Assembly: GCA_949948715.1 (NCBI GenBank)
Contig: CATLGW010000027.1
Coordinates: 1 to 34,781 of the forward strand
Length of the DNA: 34,781 nt
Origin: an uncultured Lachnospiraceae bacterium
GTDB taxonomy: Bacteria > Bacillota > Clostridia > Lachnospirales > Lachnospiraceae
Direction of reading: 5' to 3'
This document shows, in pieces, positions 1-8,671 of this stretch. Every line of letters starts with the position of its first letter. The first letter of the stretch is position 1. The notes under the pieces are model-generated. The model was not told where the DNA came from and searched no databases. It saw only the letters and a program-made list of their open reading frames with translations. Position numbers and translations under genes: made by a program.

Positions 1-3
1 ACT

Positions 4-32
4 AGCCTCCTGCGGCAGTGTAGGCTGTTTTT
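4..32 (+). terminator. weak candidate terminator at window edge
   Basis: A short stem (AGCCT at 4-8 with AGGCT at 22-26) is followed by GTTTTT. It could end a transcript entering from the left of the window. The stem is only five pairs plus a possible wobble pair, so the call is tentative. Confidence 0.35.
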
Positions 33-95
33 CGAAACGGGATAAAAGTGTAATAAGTTGGTGTAATTTGGGAATTTTACAACAGGAGGAAAGGT

Positions 96-1637
96 ATGTT
101 TACTGCTGAACAGATGAAGATGCTTAGAGATGAGGGGCTGTTGTCTCCTGAAAAGAGGTATTGGAGTGTGAATTTTGATGAGGAAACAATCAGAGCAATA
201 TTCGGACATGAGGCTGCGGAAGACGAACAGATCGAGCGCCTGAAAAGATATTATGTGAAAACGGATATTTACAATGCCATAAGGAGTTCGATACCGCTTT
301 ATATTTTGGTAGGTCACAAGGGCGTAGGAAAATCCGCCCTGTTTAAGGTGCTTTCATCCGAGGAGGAGGAAAGAGGAAATGTTGCAATTACGATACAACC
401 AGATGATATATTAGATATTGAGACCAGCGAGGAGAATTTTTTAAAGAGGATTCGGGAGTGGAAGGAAGGGCTGGCAAAGATTATTTTCCGGGAACTTATC
501 CTTTCATTAAATAATTATTTGGTTGAACCGATAAAAAATCAGTCCATGAAAGAATGGGTTGCCAATGTGTCGATTCTTTTGGGGAACATATTTGGCAAAA
601 AGCTGGCGGAATTGCAGAATAATTATTTGGAGGTGACCAACGCGCAGCTTGCATCCTTATTCAAAAATTCATTGTTCAGGGAAAAGAGTGTCACCATTTA
701 TCTGGATGATTTGGACAGGGGCTGGAAGAACTCTTCCAATGATGTGGCCAATCTGTCGGCTATGTTAAATGCGATCAGAGATTTGAGCCGGGATACCATT
801 AACCTGAAATTTAGAGTGGGGCTGAGAAGTGATGTTTACTATGCAATTCGGACATCGGACGAAACAACGGATAAGATAGACGGCAGTGTTCTGTGGCTGA
901 AATGGACAAATCATGAAATCCTGGTTATGCTTATTAAACGAATCGAAACCTTTTTTGATCACAGCTTTGATGAGGATGTTTTATTAAAGACCAGACAGAG
1001 AGATTTTCAGGATAGTTTAGGCGCTGTTTTTGAAGACCGGTTTAACGGCAGGGGGCATTGGGAGAATGCGCCTATGTACAGAGTGCTTACATCGTTAATC
1101 AGAAAAAGGCCCAGGGATTTGGTAAAGCTGTGTACCTTGGCGGCTCGAAAGGCGTACATCAATAAGCATAATAAAATTATGACGAACGATTTGGAGGCGG
1201 TGTTTGCAAATTATTCTAATGACAGACTCACAGATACGGGGAATGAATATCAGTCTGAATTTCCGAAGGTGAAAGAATTACTGTTAAAGATGAAGCCCAG
1301 CAAGCAGGAAATCCAGGAAGGCCACCCCTGCAAATATACCCGGGCACAATTGGTCAAAAAACTGAAAAACATTTTGTCCATGAGCCATTTTGTTTTGTCT
1401 AATGGATCTGTGGCTACCGAAGAAAATCTGGCGGCTTTTCTGTACAAAATAAATTTTATAACCGCCCGGAAAGAAGTAAATAATGTAATTCAAAGAATAT
1501 ATTATGATGAAAATCAGTACATTCATAATGATTTTACGGACTTTGGCTATGATTATGAAATACATCCGGCGTATCGGTGGGCTCTGCAGCCGGACAGCAT
1601 CCAAAGCCTGTTTGATCAGATAGAGCTTACGGATTAA
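96..1637 (+). CDS. P-loop ATPase, Sll1717/STAND-like
   Basis: A 513-residue soluble protein with a clear nucleotide-binding core. Walker A is GHKGVGKS at residues 73-80. Walker B is the hydrophobic strand with LDDLDRG around 203-209. A sensor-like segment LRSDVYYAIR sits at 243-252, and a KRPRDL motif near residue 340 resembles the arginine-containing segment after the ATPase core in STAND/KAP-type NTPases. The order resembles the Sll1717-type P-loop ATPases (family recall, not a search). The start is supported by AGGAGG just upstream. No effector domain (nuclease, TIR, protease) or membrane segment was recognised; the last 130 residues are unassigned. The gene reads A+T-richer than everything after 1.8 kb, which suggests acquisition. 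ATPases of this kind often sit in defence or mobile contexts, but the role here is unknown. Confidence 0.75.
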   Translation: MFTAEQMKMLRDEGLLSPEKRYWSVNFDEETIRAIFGHEAAEDEQIERLKRYYVKTDIYNAIRSSIPLYILVGHKGVGKSALFKVLSSEEEERGNVAITIQPDDILDIETSEENFLKRIREWKEGLAKIIFRELILSLNNYLVEPIKNQSMKEWVANVSILLGNIFGKKLAELQNNYLEVTNAQLASLFKNSLFREKSVTIYLDDLDRGWKNSSNDVANLSAMLNAIRDLSRDTINLKFRVGLRSDVYYAIRTSDETTDKIDGSVLWLKWTNHEILVMLIKRIETFFDHSFDEDVLLKTRQRDFQDSLGAVFEDRFNGRGHWENAPMYRVLTSLIRKRPRDLVKLCTLAARKAYINKHNKIMTNDLEAVFANYSNDRLTDTGNEYQSEFPKVKELLLKMKPSKQEIQEGHPCKYTRAQLVKKLKNILSMSHFVLSNGSVATEENLAAFLYKINFITARKEVNNVIQRIYYDENQYIHNDFTDFGYDYEIHPAYRWALQPDSIQSLFDQIELTD

Positions 1638-1788
1638 GCGGCCCTGTGTGCTGACACACTGATATTCGGCACAGCTTTGCAGAATAATTGCTCGTCGGTG
1701 TTTTTGGATTCAGGTAAAAGTTTACAGGCAGTTTTCGAGGTGTTTGGAGTTATGATAATGTGTGAAATATTTGAATCGAGGTATAACT

Positions 1789-2577
1789 ATGAAATTTGAT
1801 ATGCATTGTCACACGAAGGAGGGCTCCATGGACGGCAAGGTTCCCATAGAGGAGTCCATCCGTATCCTGCGGAGCAAGGGATTTCAAGGGATGCTGATCA
1901 GCGACCACAATTCTTACAAGGGCTACCGGGCCTGGCGGGATGAGATAAGGGGGCGCAGATATGAGGATTTTGTGGTGCTCAAGGGAATTGAGTATGACAC
2001 CATAGACGGCGGGCATATTCTGGTGATTATGCCGGAGGATGTGAAACTTCGGATTCTGGAACTGAGAGGGCTGCCGGTACAGATGCTGATTGAGATCGTG
2101 CACAGAAACGGGGGTATTTTGGGGCCGGCCCATCCCTGTGGGGAGCGGTATCTCAGCATTTTCAATACCGGAAGATACAAAAGACATGTGGACGTCATGA
2201 AGAAATTTGATTTTCTGGAGGGTTATAACGCCTGCGAGGACGAGGAGAGCAATCATATGGCGTCCGTGCTGGCCAGGCAGTTTGAAAAGCCCGCCTTCGG
2301 GGGGAGCGATGCCCACAAGACAGACTGCGTGGGACTGGCCTACACAGAGTTTCCGGATGATATTAAATGTGAGTCCGATCTGATCGCCTGTGTGAAGGCA
2401 GGGCGGGAGATCCGGTGTGGGGGGACGGCCTACAGAGGGACCACAAAGGAGCGTATCGGCAGGGCGAACGACATTTTGGTTCAATCATTTTGGTTTTATA
2501 ACCGGTTGGGAAGTATGCTTCGCAGCCACAAGAGGAGAAAACTGTGGAAGGGCTACGAATACAAAATTAAGACATAA
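1789..2577 (+). CDS. PHP-domain metal-dependent phosphoesterase
   Basis: A 262-residue PHP-superfamily protein. The metal-binding motifs are in order: HCH at residues 6-8, SDH at 38-40, E68 and H76, H115 in PAHPCG, E144 with N147 in EGYN, and GSDAH at 172-176. That set covers the usual trinuclear metal site, so catalysis on phosphoesters is expected; the substrate is unknown. It lacks polymerase or tRNA-synthetase fusions and is near the size of stand-alone YciV/TrpH-like enzymes. The start at ATG 1789 is preferred because GAGGT lies at 1778-1782 with six bases of spacing. The longer frame from GTG 1762 would place that site inside the gene. It is followed by about 190 bases before the transport cluster and is probably a separate unit. 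Confidence 0.85.
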   Translation: MKFDMHCHTKEGSMDGKVPIEESIRILRSKGFQGMLISDHNSYKGYRAWRDEIRGRRYEDFVVLKGIEYDTIDGGHILVIMPEDVKLRILELRGLPVQMLIEIVHRNGGILGPAHPCGERYLSIFNTGRYKRHVDVMKKFDFLEGYNACEDEESNHMASVLARQFEKPAFGGSDAHKTDCVGLAYTEFPDDIKCESDLIACVKAGREIRCGGTAYRGTTKERIGRANDILVQSFWFYNRLGSMLRSHKRRKLWKGYEYKIKT

Positions 2578-2669
2578 TTATGTAAAATCTGTAGAAAAAT
2601 TAAGGCTTTTAGATACATTTTTGCTACATTTCTTTAATAAAATCTTAAGGTGTTTTTTCCGTGAGTATG

Positions 2670-2678
2670 TGCTATACT
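2670..2678 (+). promoter_or_regulatory. extended -10 promoter candidate for the transport cluster
   Basis: TGCTATACT is an extended -10 element (TGn plus TATACT). No good -35 is visible at 17 bases, which is common for extended -10 promoters. It would give a leader of about 80 bases before the lipoprotein gene at 2768. Confidence 0.45.
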
Positions 2679-2767
2679 GCTATACATGGAGCAATATAAT
2701 GTTGCGGGATAAACGGATTTTTGCATTTAGACTGTGACTTTTGCTCTATGGAAAGAGGAGGTGTACC

Positions 2768-5059
2768 ATGAAAGCAAGTGTGAAAAAAGGAATTTGCAAG
2801 AGGCTTTTGGCCGGAGCCATGGCGGCTGTGACAGCGTTTTCCCTGTCGGCCTGCGGTGACGGGGGGAAGCAGGATAAAGAAGGGGTAGGGCAGGAGGTCA
2901 GGGAATTTACCTATGTCCCGGAGTACATATCACTGGAGGACTCGGAGAATATACGGCTGTACAGCGCCAAGCTGTTGGGGGACTCCCTGTACTATGACAA
3001 TACGGAGTATGATGAGTCGACCAGCTATTCCACCAGATATATCAACCAGTATTCCCTGACGGAGGGCAAGGTGGTAAATTCCGTTAAGGTAGGCGAGGGA
3101 GAGGGCTATACCAATGAGTTTCAGGTAACTTCCGACGGCAGCATATATGTGGCCAGCAGTTCCTACACCATCGACGCCGACGGAAATTATACGGAGAACG
3201 GAGTGATGCTCTCGGCCTATGATTCTCAGGGAAATGTTCTGTGGGAGCAGAGCCTGGCAGATCTTATGGGTGAGAACTCTTACATCAACGGCATGGCTCT
3301 GGACGGGGAGAAGCGCCTTTATCTGGCCGCGGATCAGAATCTGTATCTTTTGAGCGCCGAGGGGGAGCTTCAGGGAGAGGTGTCCCTGGAGAATGTGGAC
3401 TGGATCAGTTCCATCGGCGCCGGCAAGGACGGAAAGGTCTATGTGAGCTATTTTGACAGAAGCACCGAGGAGGGCGGGACCGTGCTGGCCGAGGTGGATT
3501 ATAACGGAAAGAAGCTGGGGCAGGTCTACCGCAACTATCCCAACGGGAACGACAAACTGGTGCCGGGGACGGACCACGACTTTCTGGTGAAGAGCAGTGA
3601 TGCGGTGTACGGCTATGACCTTGCCACCCAGTCTTATGAGGAGCTGTTCTACTGGCTGGACAGCGACATCAACGGATACTTTGTGGATAATATGTCCGTC
3701 ACGGAGGACGGCAGAATTGTGGCGCTGATGAACGACTGGAACACTAACAAGTCGGAGATTGCCTATCTGACGAAGACCAAGACGGCGGATCTGCCCCAGA
3801 AGAAGCAGATTGTGATCGGCACCCTCACCGGCGGCCAGGAGCTTCTTTTCGCCGCGGTGGATTTCAACAAGCAGAGCACGGACTGTCATATTACCATCAA
3901 AAGCTATATGGATGTCAATGACTGGTCGGAGACCTCCTATCAGGATGCCATTACGGCCATGAATAATGCCATCACCAGCGGCAACTGCCCGGATATTATC
4001 GCTTTAAACAGCATTTCTGTGGAGCAGTTGGCAAATAAGGGCGTGTTTGAGGATTTGACTCCATTCCTGGAGCAGAGCAGTAAGCTGGAAAAGGATGATT
4101 ATTTGGAAAATGTTCTGGCAGCCTGCACCTACAGCGGGGTTCTGGTGGGGATTCCCAAAACCTTCTCCCTGTCCACCTTAGCGGGAAAGACGTCGGAGGT
4201 GGGGGAGGAGCCGGGCTGGACCCTGAAAGAGATGATCGCCTTTGCCAACGAGCATCCGGGTTCCGCGCTTTTGGACTATGCGGATAAGAGCTCCATGCTG
4301 TCGGCATGCTTAAGTCTTCTGCAGGATTCCTTCATTGACTGGAACGCGGGAACCTGTGATTTTACCTCTGAGGAGTTCAAGGAGCTGCTTGAGTTTGTGG
4401 CGTCCTTCCCGGATGAGTTTGACTGGCAGAACAATGAGATCAGCACCCCCACCAAGCTTCAGACCGGAGCCGTGCTGTTGAATTCGGTGAGTGTGGATCG
4501 TGTGAGAGACCTGCAGATGGAGCTGGCCATGTTTGGAGAGGAGGCCACGCTCATAGGCTATCCCACGGTGGATGGGAGCAACGGCTGCGTCATGCAGCCC
4601 GGCAGTTTGTATGCCATCTCGGCCAAGTCCCAGAACAAGGAGGTTGCCTGGAGTTTTATCGAATATTATCTGACCGCGGAGTCCAATATGTTCTCCTGGG
4701 GGCTGCCAAGCAGGAAAAGTGAGATCGAGAAGCAGATTGAGGAGGATTCCACACCTCAGTATGTCACGGACATGGACGGCAACCCTGTGCTGGATGAGGA
4801 CGGCAATCCCATCGTGCAGGGCTTGGGAGGCATGGGCTGGGATGACTGGGAGTATGAGTATCATTACGCCACAGAGGAGGAGATAGCGCTGTTCAGGATG
4901 CTGCTGGAGAACGCGAAGCCTCTGGTCACGATGGATGAGACCATTTTAGGCTTTATCACGGAGGATGCTCAGCCTTACTTCCAGGGACAGAAGTCCGTGG
5001 ATAAGGTGATGGATGAGATTCAGAACCGCGTTCAGCTCTATATGAATGAGAATCGGTAA
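2768..5059 (+). CDS. lipoprotein: propeller-like N-domain fused to ABC solute-binding protein
   Basis: A 763-residue predicted lipoprotein. The signal peptide ends in the lipobox LSAC with Cys29 as the lipidation site. Residues about 45-335 contain repeated beta-rich stretches (SDGSIYVASS, DGEKRLYLAA, GKDGKVYVSY) of the kind seen in beta-propeller or PQQ-like repeats. From about residue 345 (KKQIVIGTL) to the end it resembles family 1 extracellular solute-binding proteins of sugar ABC importers. Near the C-terminus is a DxDGN-type insert (DMDGNPVLDEDGNP) that looks like a calcium-binding loop. Start ATG 2768 has GAGGAGGTG at 2755-2763. Usual binding proteins of this class have about 400-450 residues, so the N-domain is a large addition. 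It is followed after 12 bases by two permease genes and is paralogous to the protein at 9838-12381. The ligand cannot be read from sequence. Confidence 0.85.
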   Translation: MKASVKKGICKRLLAGAMAAVTAFSLSACGDGGKQDKEGVGQEVREFTYVPEYISLEDSENIRLYSAKLLGDSLYYDNTEYDESTSYSTRYINQYSLTEGKVVNSVKVGEGEGYTNEFQVTSDGSIYVASSSYTIDADGNYTENGVMLSAYDSQGNVLWEQSLADLMGENSYINGMALDGEKRLYLAADQNLYLLSAEGELQGEVSLENVDWISSIGAGKDGKVYVSYFDRSTEEGGTVLAEVDYNGKKLGQVYRNYPNGNDKLVPGTDHDFLVKSSDAVYGYDLATQSYEELFYWLDSDINGYFVDNMSVTEDGRIVALMNDWNTNKSEIAYLTKTKTADLPQKKQIVIGTLTGGQELLFAAVDFNKQSTDCHITIKSYMDVNDWSETSYQDAITAMNNAITSGNCPDIIALNSISVEQLANKGVFEDLTPFLEQSSKLEKDDYLENVLAACTYSGVLVGIPKTFSLSTLAGKTSEVGEEPGWTLKEMIAFANEHPGSALLDYADKSSMLSACLSLLQDSFIDWNAGTCDFTSEEFKELLEFVASFPDEFDWQNNEISTPTKLQTGAVLLNSVSVDRVRDLQMELAMFGEEATLIGYPTVDGSNGCVMQPGSLYAISAKSQNKEVAWSFIEYYLTAESNMFSWGLPSRKSEIEKQIEEDSTPQYVTDMDGNPVLDEDGNPIVQGLGGMGWDDWEYEYHYATEEEIALFRMLLENAKPLVTMDETILGFITEDAQPYFQGQKSVDKVMDEIQNRVQLYMNENR

Positions 5060-5071
5060 AGGTAGGCTTTT

Positions 5072-5998
5072 ATGGAAAAGCGTTTGTTCAAGAGAGAGAA
5101 AGAGAAAATTAGAAAGCGGCAGGGCAGGAAGTCCAAAAGCGTAAGAAAGGTTCAGGTGAGCTCGGGGCTGTACATAGCCCCCAGCTTCCTGGGGGTGCTG
5201 ACATTCTTCCTTCTGCCCTTTCTGGTGATTATCTTTTATTCCATGGTGGATAATCCCATCAGCATGAATTTTGTTTTTTTGGATAATTTCAAGAGTGTGA
5301 CACAGAATGCGGCTTTCCGCACCGCGGTACGTAACACTGCCACCTTTTCCTTTCTGGCGGTGCCCCTTGCCGTGGTGCTGTCTTTGCTTCTGGCCATAGT
5401 GCTGGAGGCAAAGCTGCCCTTTCGAAGTCAGTTCAGGACCTTTTTTCTAAGTCCCATGATGGTGCCGGTGGCGTCCATCGTGCTGATCTGGCAGGTGCTG
5501 TTTCACTATAACGGAGCGGTGAACGATATATTGGCAGTGTTTGGGCAGGGCAAGATCGACTGGATGAAGTCTCAGTTTTCCACTGTGGTGATCGTTATTC
5601 TGTTTCTCTGGAAGAACCTGGGCTATAACATGATCCTGTTTATGGCGGCCTTGGCCAGCATACCCAAGGATATTTTGGAGGTGGCGAAGCTGGAGAGCGC
5701 CACGCCCCTGCAGACCTTCTTCTTTATCAAGCTGCGGTATCTGTCCTCCACGATCCTGTTTGTGACGATCATGTCCCTGATCAACTCTTTCAAGATATTC
5801 AGAGAAATCTATCTGTTGACCACGGATTATCCTTATGACACGATCTATATGCTGCAGCATTACATGAACAATAAATTCAAAAATCTGGACTATCAGACAT
5901 TGTCCGCGGCGGCTATTTTGATGTCCCTGGTGATGATTGTGCTGATCGGGATCCTGTTCCTGGTGGAGAATCATTTCGGAAAGGATGTGGAAGGATGA
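5072..5998 (+). CDS. carbohydrate ABC transporter permease, MalF/UgpA type
   Basis: A 308-residue inner-membrane protein with about six transmembrane segments after a very basic N-terminus of about 30 residues. The cytoplasmic coupling loop near residue 203 has a divergent EAA motif (EVAKLESATPLQTFFFIKL), with serine where glycine is usual. Length and layout match MalF/UgpA/LplB-type sugar permeases without the MalF periplasmic insert. It should pair with the next gene, whose start overlaps its stop codon as ATGA at 5995-5998, indicating translational coupling. No ATPase gene follows, so energy must come from a shared ATPase such as MsmX (inference from Gram-positive sugar importers). Confidence 0.92.
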   Translation: MEKRLFKREKEKIRKRQGRKSKSVRKVQVSSGLYIAPSFLGVLTFFLLPFLVIIFYSMVDNPISMNFVFLDNFKSVTQNAAFRTAVRNTATFSFLAVPLAVVLSLLLAIVLEAKLPFRSQFRTFFLSPMMVPVASIVLIWQVLFHYNGAVNDILAVFGQGKIDWMKSQFSTVVIVILFLWKNLGYNMILFMAALASIPKDILEVAKLESATPLQTFFFIKLRYLSSTILFVTIMSLINSFKIFREIYLLTTDYPYDTIYMLQHYMNNKFKNLDYQTLSAAAILMSLVMIVLIGILFLVENHFGKDVEG

Positions 5999-6954
5999 AG
6001 AGGTCAAATACATCCGTGGAAATGCCCCATAGAGGTGAGGAGGCTCGCTTAAAGCGCAGAGTAAAGGGAAAAAAGGTTTTTGCGGCGGTGAAGCTGTCCC
6101 TGGCCACCTGTGTGGCGGCCTTTTTCGCAGTGCTTTTCCTGATGCCCATCGTGCTCACCATCACCAATTCCTTTATGGCATCCTCGGAGATATCCGCAAA
6201 CTACGGTTCGGTTTTTGCCACCAACGAGCACGGCGGCAAGGTTTATATCTCAGAGAAGGTAAACCTCAAGTTTATACCGGATATAGTTTCCTTCAGTCAG
6301 TATATCACGGTGCTCTTTAAGAGTCCGGACTATCTGCTGAAGTTTTGGAATTCGGTGATACTGGTAGTTCCCATTGTGCTTTTTCAGCTTCTGGTGGCGT
6401 CGCTGGCGTCCTATGGCTTTGCCAGATACAGCGGGAAGCTCAGGCAGATCGTTTTCTTTGCCTATATTATATTGATGCTGATGCCCTATCAGGTGACTTT
6501 GGTGCCCAATTATCTGGTTTCCGAGTGGCTGGGGCTTTTGGATTCCTACTGGGCGATCTGGCTGCCGGGCATATTCTCACCCTTTGCGGTGTTTCTGCTC
6601 ACCAAGTTTATGAAGCGAATCCCCGCCTCGGTGATTGAGGCGGCGCAGATAGACGGAGCGGGAGAGTGGCAGATATTCAGAAAAATCTGTATGCCTCTCT
6701 GCAAGGGAGCCATCTGCTCGGCGGCAATTCTGGTGTTCATCGACTACTGGAATATGGTGGAGCAGCCCCTGATCCTTCTGTCGGACGGGGAGACCCATCC
6801 GCTGTCCGTGTTTTTAAGCAAGATCAACAGCGGCGAGATCGGCCTGGCTTTTGCCGTGGCCACCATCTATATGGTGCCCAGCCTGTTGATTTTCCTGTAC
6901 GGGGAGGAGTACTTGGTGGACGGCATTACCTATCAGGGCGGAATCAAGGGTTAA
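5995..6954 (+). CDS. carbohydrate ABC transporter permease, MalG/UgpE type
   Basis: A 319-residue integral membrane protein with about six transmembrane segments. The EAA loop near residues 213-232 is canonical (IEAAQIDGAGEWQIFRKI), the contact point for the ABC ATPase. The C-terminus TYQGGIKG matches the usual ending of MalG-family proteins. Between the first two helices there is an extended extracellular loop (about residues 60-105), also common in this family. It overlaps the previous permease by four bases and is its obligate partner. It is separated from the HlyD-like gene by 106 bases holding a hairpin. Confidence 0.92.
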   Translation: MKRSNTSVEMPHRGEEARLKRRVKGKKVFAAVKLSLATCVAAFFAVLFLMPIVLTITNSFMASSEISANYGSVFATNEHGGKVYISEKVNLKFIPDIVSFSQYITVLFKSPDYLLKFWNSVILVVPIVLFQLLVASLASYGFARYSGKLRQIVFFAYIILMLMPYQVTLVPNYLVSEWLGLLDSYWAIWLPGIFSPFAVFLLTKFMKRIPASVIEAAQIDGAGEWQIFRKICMPLCKGAICSAAILVFIDYWNMVEQPLILLSDGETHPLSVFLSKINSGEIGLAFAVATIYMVPSLLIFLYGEEYLVDGITYQGGIKG

Positions 6955-6966
6955 GGCGTGTATGGA

Positions 6967-7000
6967 CCCGGGATGAAACAAAGGAGCGGTTTCTCCCGGG
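6967..7000 (+). repeat. intercistronic hairpin between permease and HlyD genes
   Basis: An inverted repeat pairs CCCGGGA plus GAAAC (6967-6979, one-base bulge) with GTTTC plus TCCCGGG (6989-7000) around a nine-base loop. It has 12 base pairs and is G+C-rich at the base. No T-tract follows, so it is more likely an RNA stability or processing element, or an attenuator, than a simple terminator. It splits the cluster into importer and adaptor halves. Confidence 0.6.
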
Positions 7001-7060
7001 GCTGCGGCAGACTTAAGAGCAGTTCTTACGAGACAATACTATATAAAGGGAGAGCATGTT

Positions 7061-8662
7061 ATGAGCGAGAAAGGAACAAAGCGGAGAGAATGGGTGAAAA
7101 ATGTGGCCATCATCTTTTTGACGGTGCTGTTGATTTTGACATTCTTTTCCCGGACCATCCAGAACTATTCCCTGCCCGAGGTGGCGGCGCAGTATGTGCA
7201 GTCCGGAACCATCACGGCCAAGATCAGGGGCACCGGGACGGTGGAGAGCGGCGACCCTTACGAGGTTAACGTGACGGAGACAAGGAAGGTGGCCAGCGTG
7301 GCGGTGAAGGCCGGGGATACGGTGCAGGAGGGCGACGTTCTGGTGTATCTGGAGGATTCGGAGAGCGAGGAGTTAAAGACCGCCCAGAAGGCGCTGACTG
7401 ACGCCAGGGAGGCTTACGACAAGGCCATCGTGCAGAAGGATGTGGAGTCGGGTATGGTTCAGGAGTCCAACAATGTGTCCACCACCTCCTACCGGCAGCA
7501 GCTTAACGCGGCCCAGCGGGCGGTGAAGAATGCCCAGAATGAGGTGAACAGACTCCAGAGGGAGAGCACCAATCTCACGGGGAACGCTTCCAACGAGCTG
7601 CTGGAGGCTTACCGCTCGGCGCAGAATGCCATGAATGACGCCACCGCGGCGGCCACGGCGGCTAAGAACCATTACGACAATATTGTGGCTCAGTATGACT
7701 ACTACAGCGGGATTCTGGAAGATGTGACGGTCAGCGGCGGCAATCTGCTTCCCACCGATATGACATTGGAGGATGTGGAGAAACGGGTGAACGAGCTGGC
7801 CCAGCAGCAGATCGACGCCCAGAGAGCCATGCTGGACACCCAGGCGTCGGCTGCCAACGCCACCTTAAACTGCGAGAGGGCGAAGGCAAATCTTGACAGC
7901 TCCCAGGCCAGCGCAAACGGCAGCCTGGAGGTGGCCAAGGCCCTTCTGGCGGACGAGGAGAGGAAGCTGGAGGAGCTGTCCGCCAGAATCAACACGGTGC
8001 TGGGCATAGAGGGGCTCTACACGGATTTGCAGGAGGCTCAGGAGGCCTATGACGAGGCGCTTGAAAAGTCCGTGGATTCCGTGATTACCGCAAAGATTGC
8101 AGGCACCGTCACCACCATGAACGCGGTGGCGGGCAAGGAGGTCTCCGCAGCCACTCCCGTGGCGATTTTGCAGCCCGAGGGAAAGGGATACTCCATGAGC
8201 TTCACCGTTACCAACGAGCAGGCCCAGCGTCTGTCCGTGGGCGACAGGGCGGATCTGGTGAATTCCTGGCGGTATGACGATGTGGAGGTTACGCTGGCCA
8301 ACATCCGTCCCGACACTACCAATCCCGGGGCGAATAAGCTTTTGACCTTCAATGTAACGGGCAGCGTCACGGCAGGGCAGTCCTTAAGCGTGTCCGTGGG
8401 GCAGAGGAGCGCCAATTACGACGCCATTGTGCCAAACAGCGCCATCAGAGAGGACAACAACGGCAAGTTTGTGCTGGTGGTGGAGTCCAAGTCCAGTCCC
8501 CTGGGCAACCGCTACATCGCCACCCGGATGAGCGTGGAGGTTCAGGCCAGCGACGACACTCAGTCGGCGGTAAGCGGCCTGAGCGGATCTGAATTTGTCA
8601 TTACAACCTCCACCAAGCCTGTGGAGGCGGGGCAGTTGGTCAGGTTGGCAAATAACAGTTAA
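7061..8662 (+). CDS. HlyD/YknX-type membrane fusion (adaptor) protein
   Basis: A 533-residue protein with one N-terminal transmembrane anchor (about residues 11-30). A first lipoyl half-domain (about 45-95, VKAGDTVQEGDVLVYLED) is followed by a long Ala/Glu/Gln-rich helical hairpin (about 100-335), a second lipoyl half (about 343-372) and a beta-rich C-domain. This is the architecture of HlyD/RND-type periplasmic adaptors, which in Gram-positive bacteria occur as YknX partners of MacB-like exporters. Start ATG 7061 has GGGAGAG six bases upstream. It is odd because adaptors normally accompany exporters, while the genes on both sides belong to an importer-type system. It is followed after nine bases by the MacB-core protein and probably works with it. 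Confidence 0.85.
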   Translation: MSEKGTKRREWVKNVAIIFLTVLLILTFFSRTIQNYSLPEVAAQYVQSGTITAKIRGTGTVESGDPYEVNVTETRKVASVAVKAGDTVQEGDVLVYLEDSESEELKTAQKALTDAREAYDKAIVQKDVESGMVQESNNVSTTSYRQQLNAAQRAVKNAQNEVNRLQRESTNLTGNASNELLEAYRSAQNAMNDATAAATAAKNHYDNIVAQYDYYSGILEDVTVSGGNLLPTDMTLEDVEKRVNELAQQQIDAQRAMLDTQASAANATLNCERAKANLDSSQASANGSLEVAKALLADEERKLEELSARINTVLGIEGLYTDLQEAQEAYDEALEKSVDSVITAKIAGTVTTMNAVAGKEVSAATPVAILQPEGKGYSMSFTVTNEQAQRLSVGDRADLVNSWRYDDVEVTLANIRPDTTNPGANKLLTFNVTGSVTAGQSLSVSVGQRSANYDAIVPNSAIREDNNGKFVLVVESKSSPLGNRYIATRMSVEVQASDDTQSAVSGLSGSEFVITTSTKPVEAGQLVRLANNS

Positions 8663-8671
8663 GGAGCGGCT

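Noticed and set aside
1646..1659. Small hairpin after the P-loop ATPase gene (GTGTG/CACAC)
   Set aside because: Five pairs and no T-tract; no support as a terminator.
2930..3889. 319-codon open frame on the minus strand
   Set aside because: It is antisense to the first binding lipoprotein; the sense frame has a signal peptide, ribosome site and family features.
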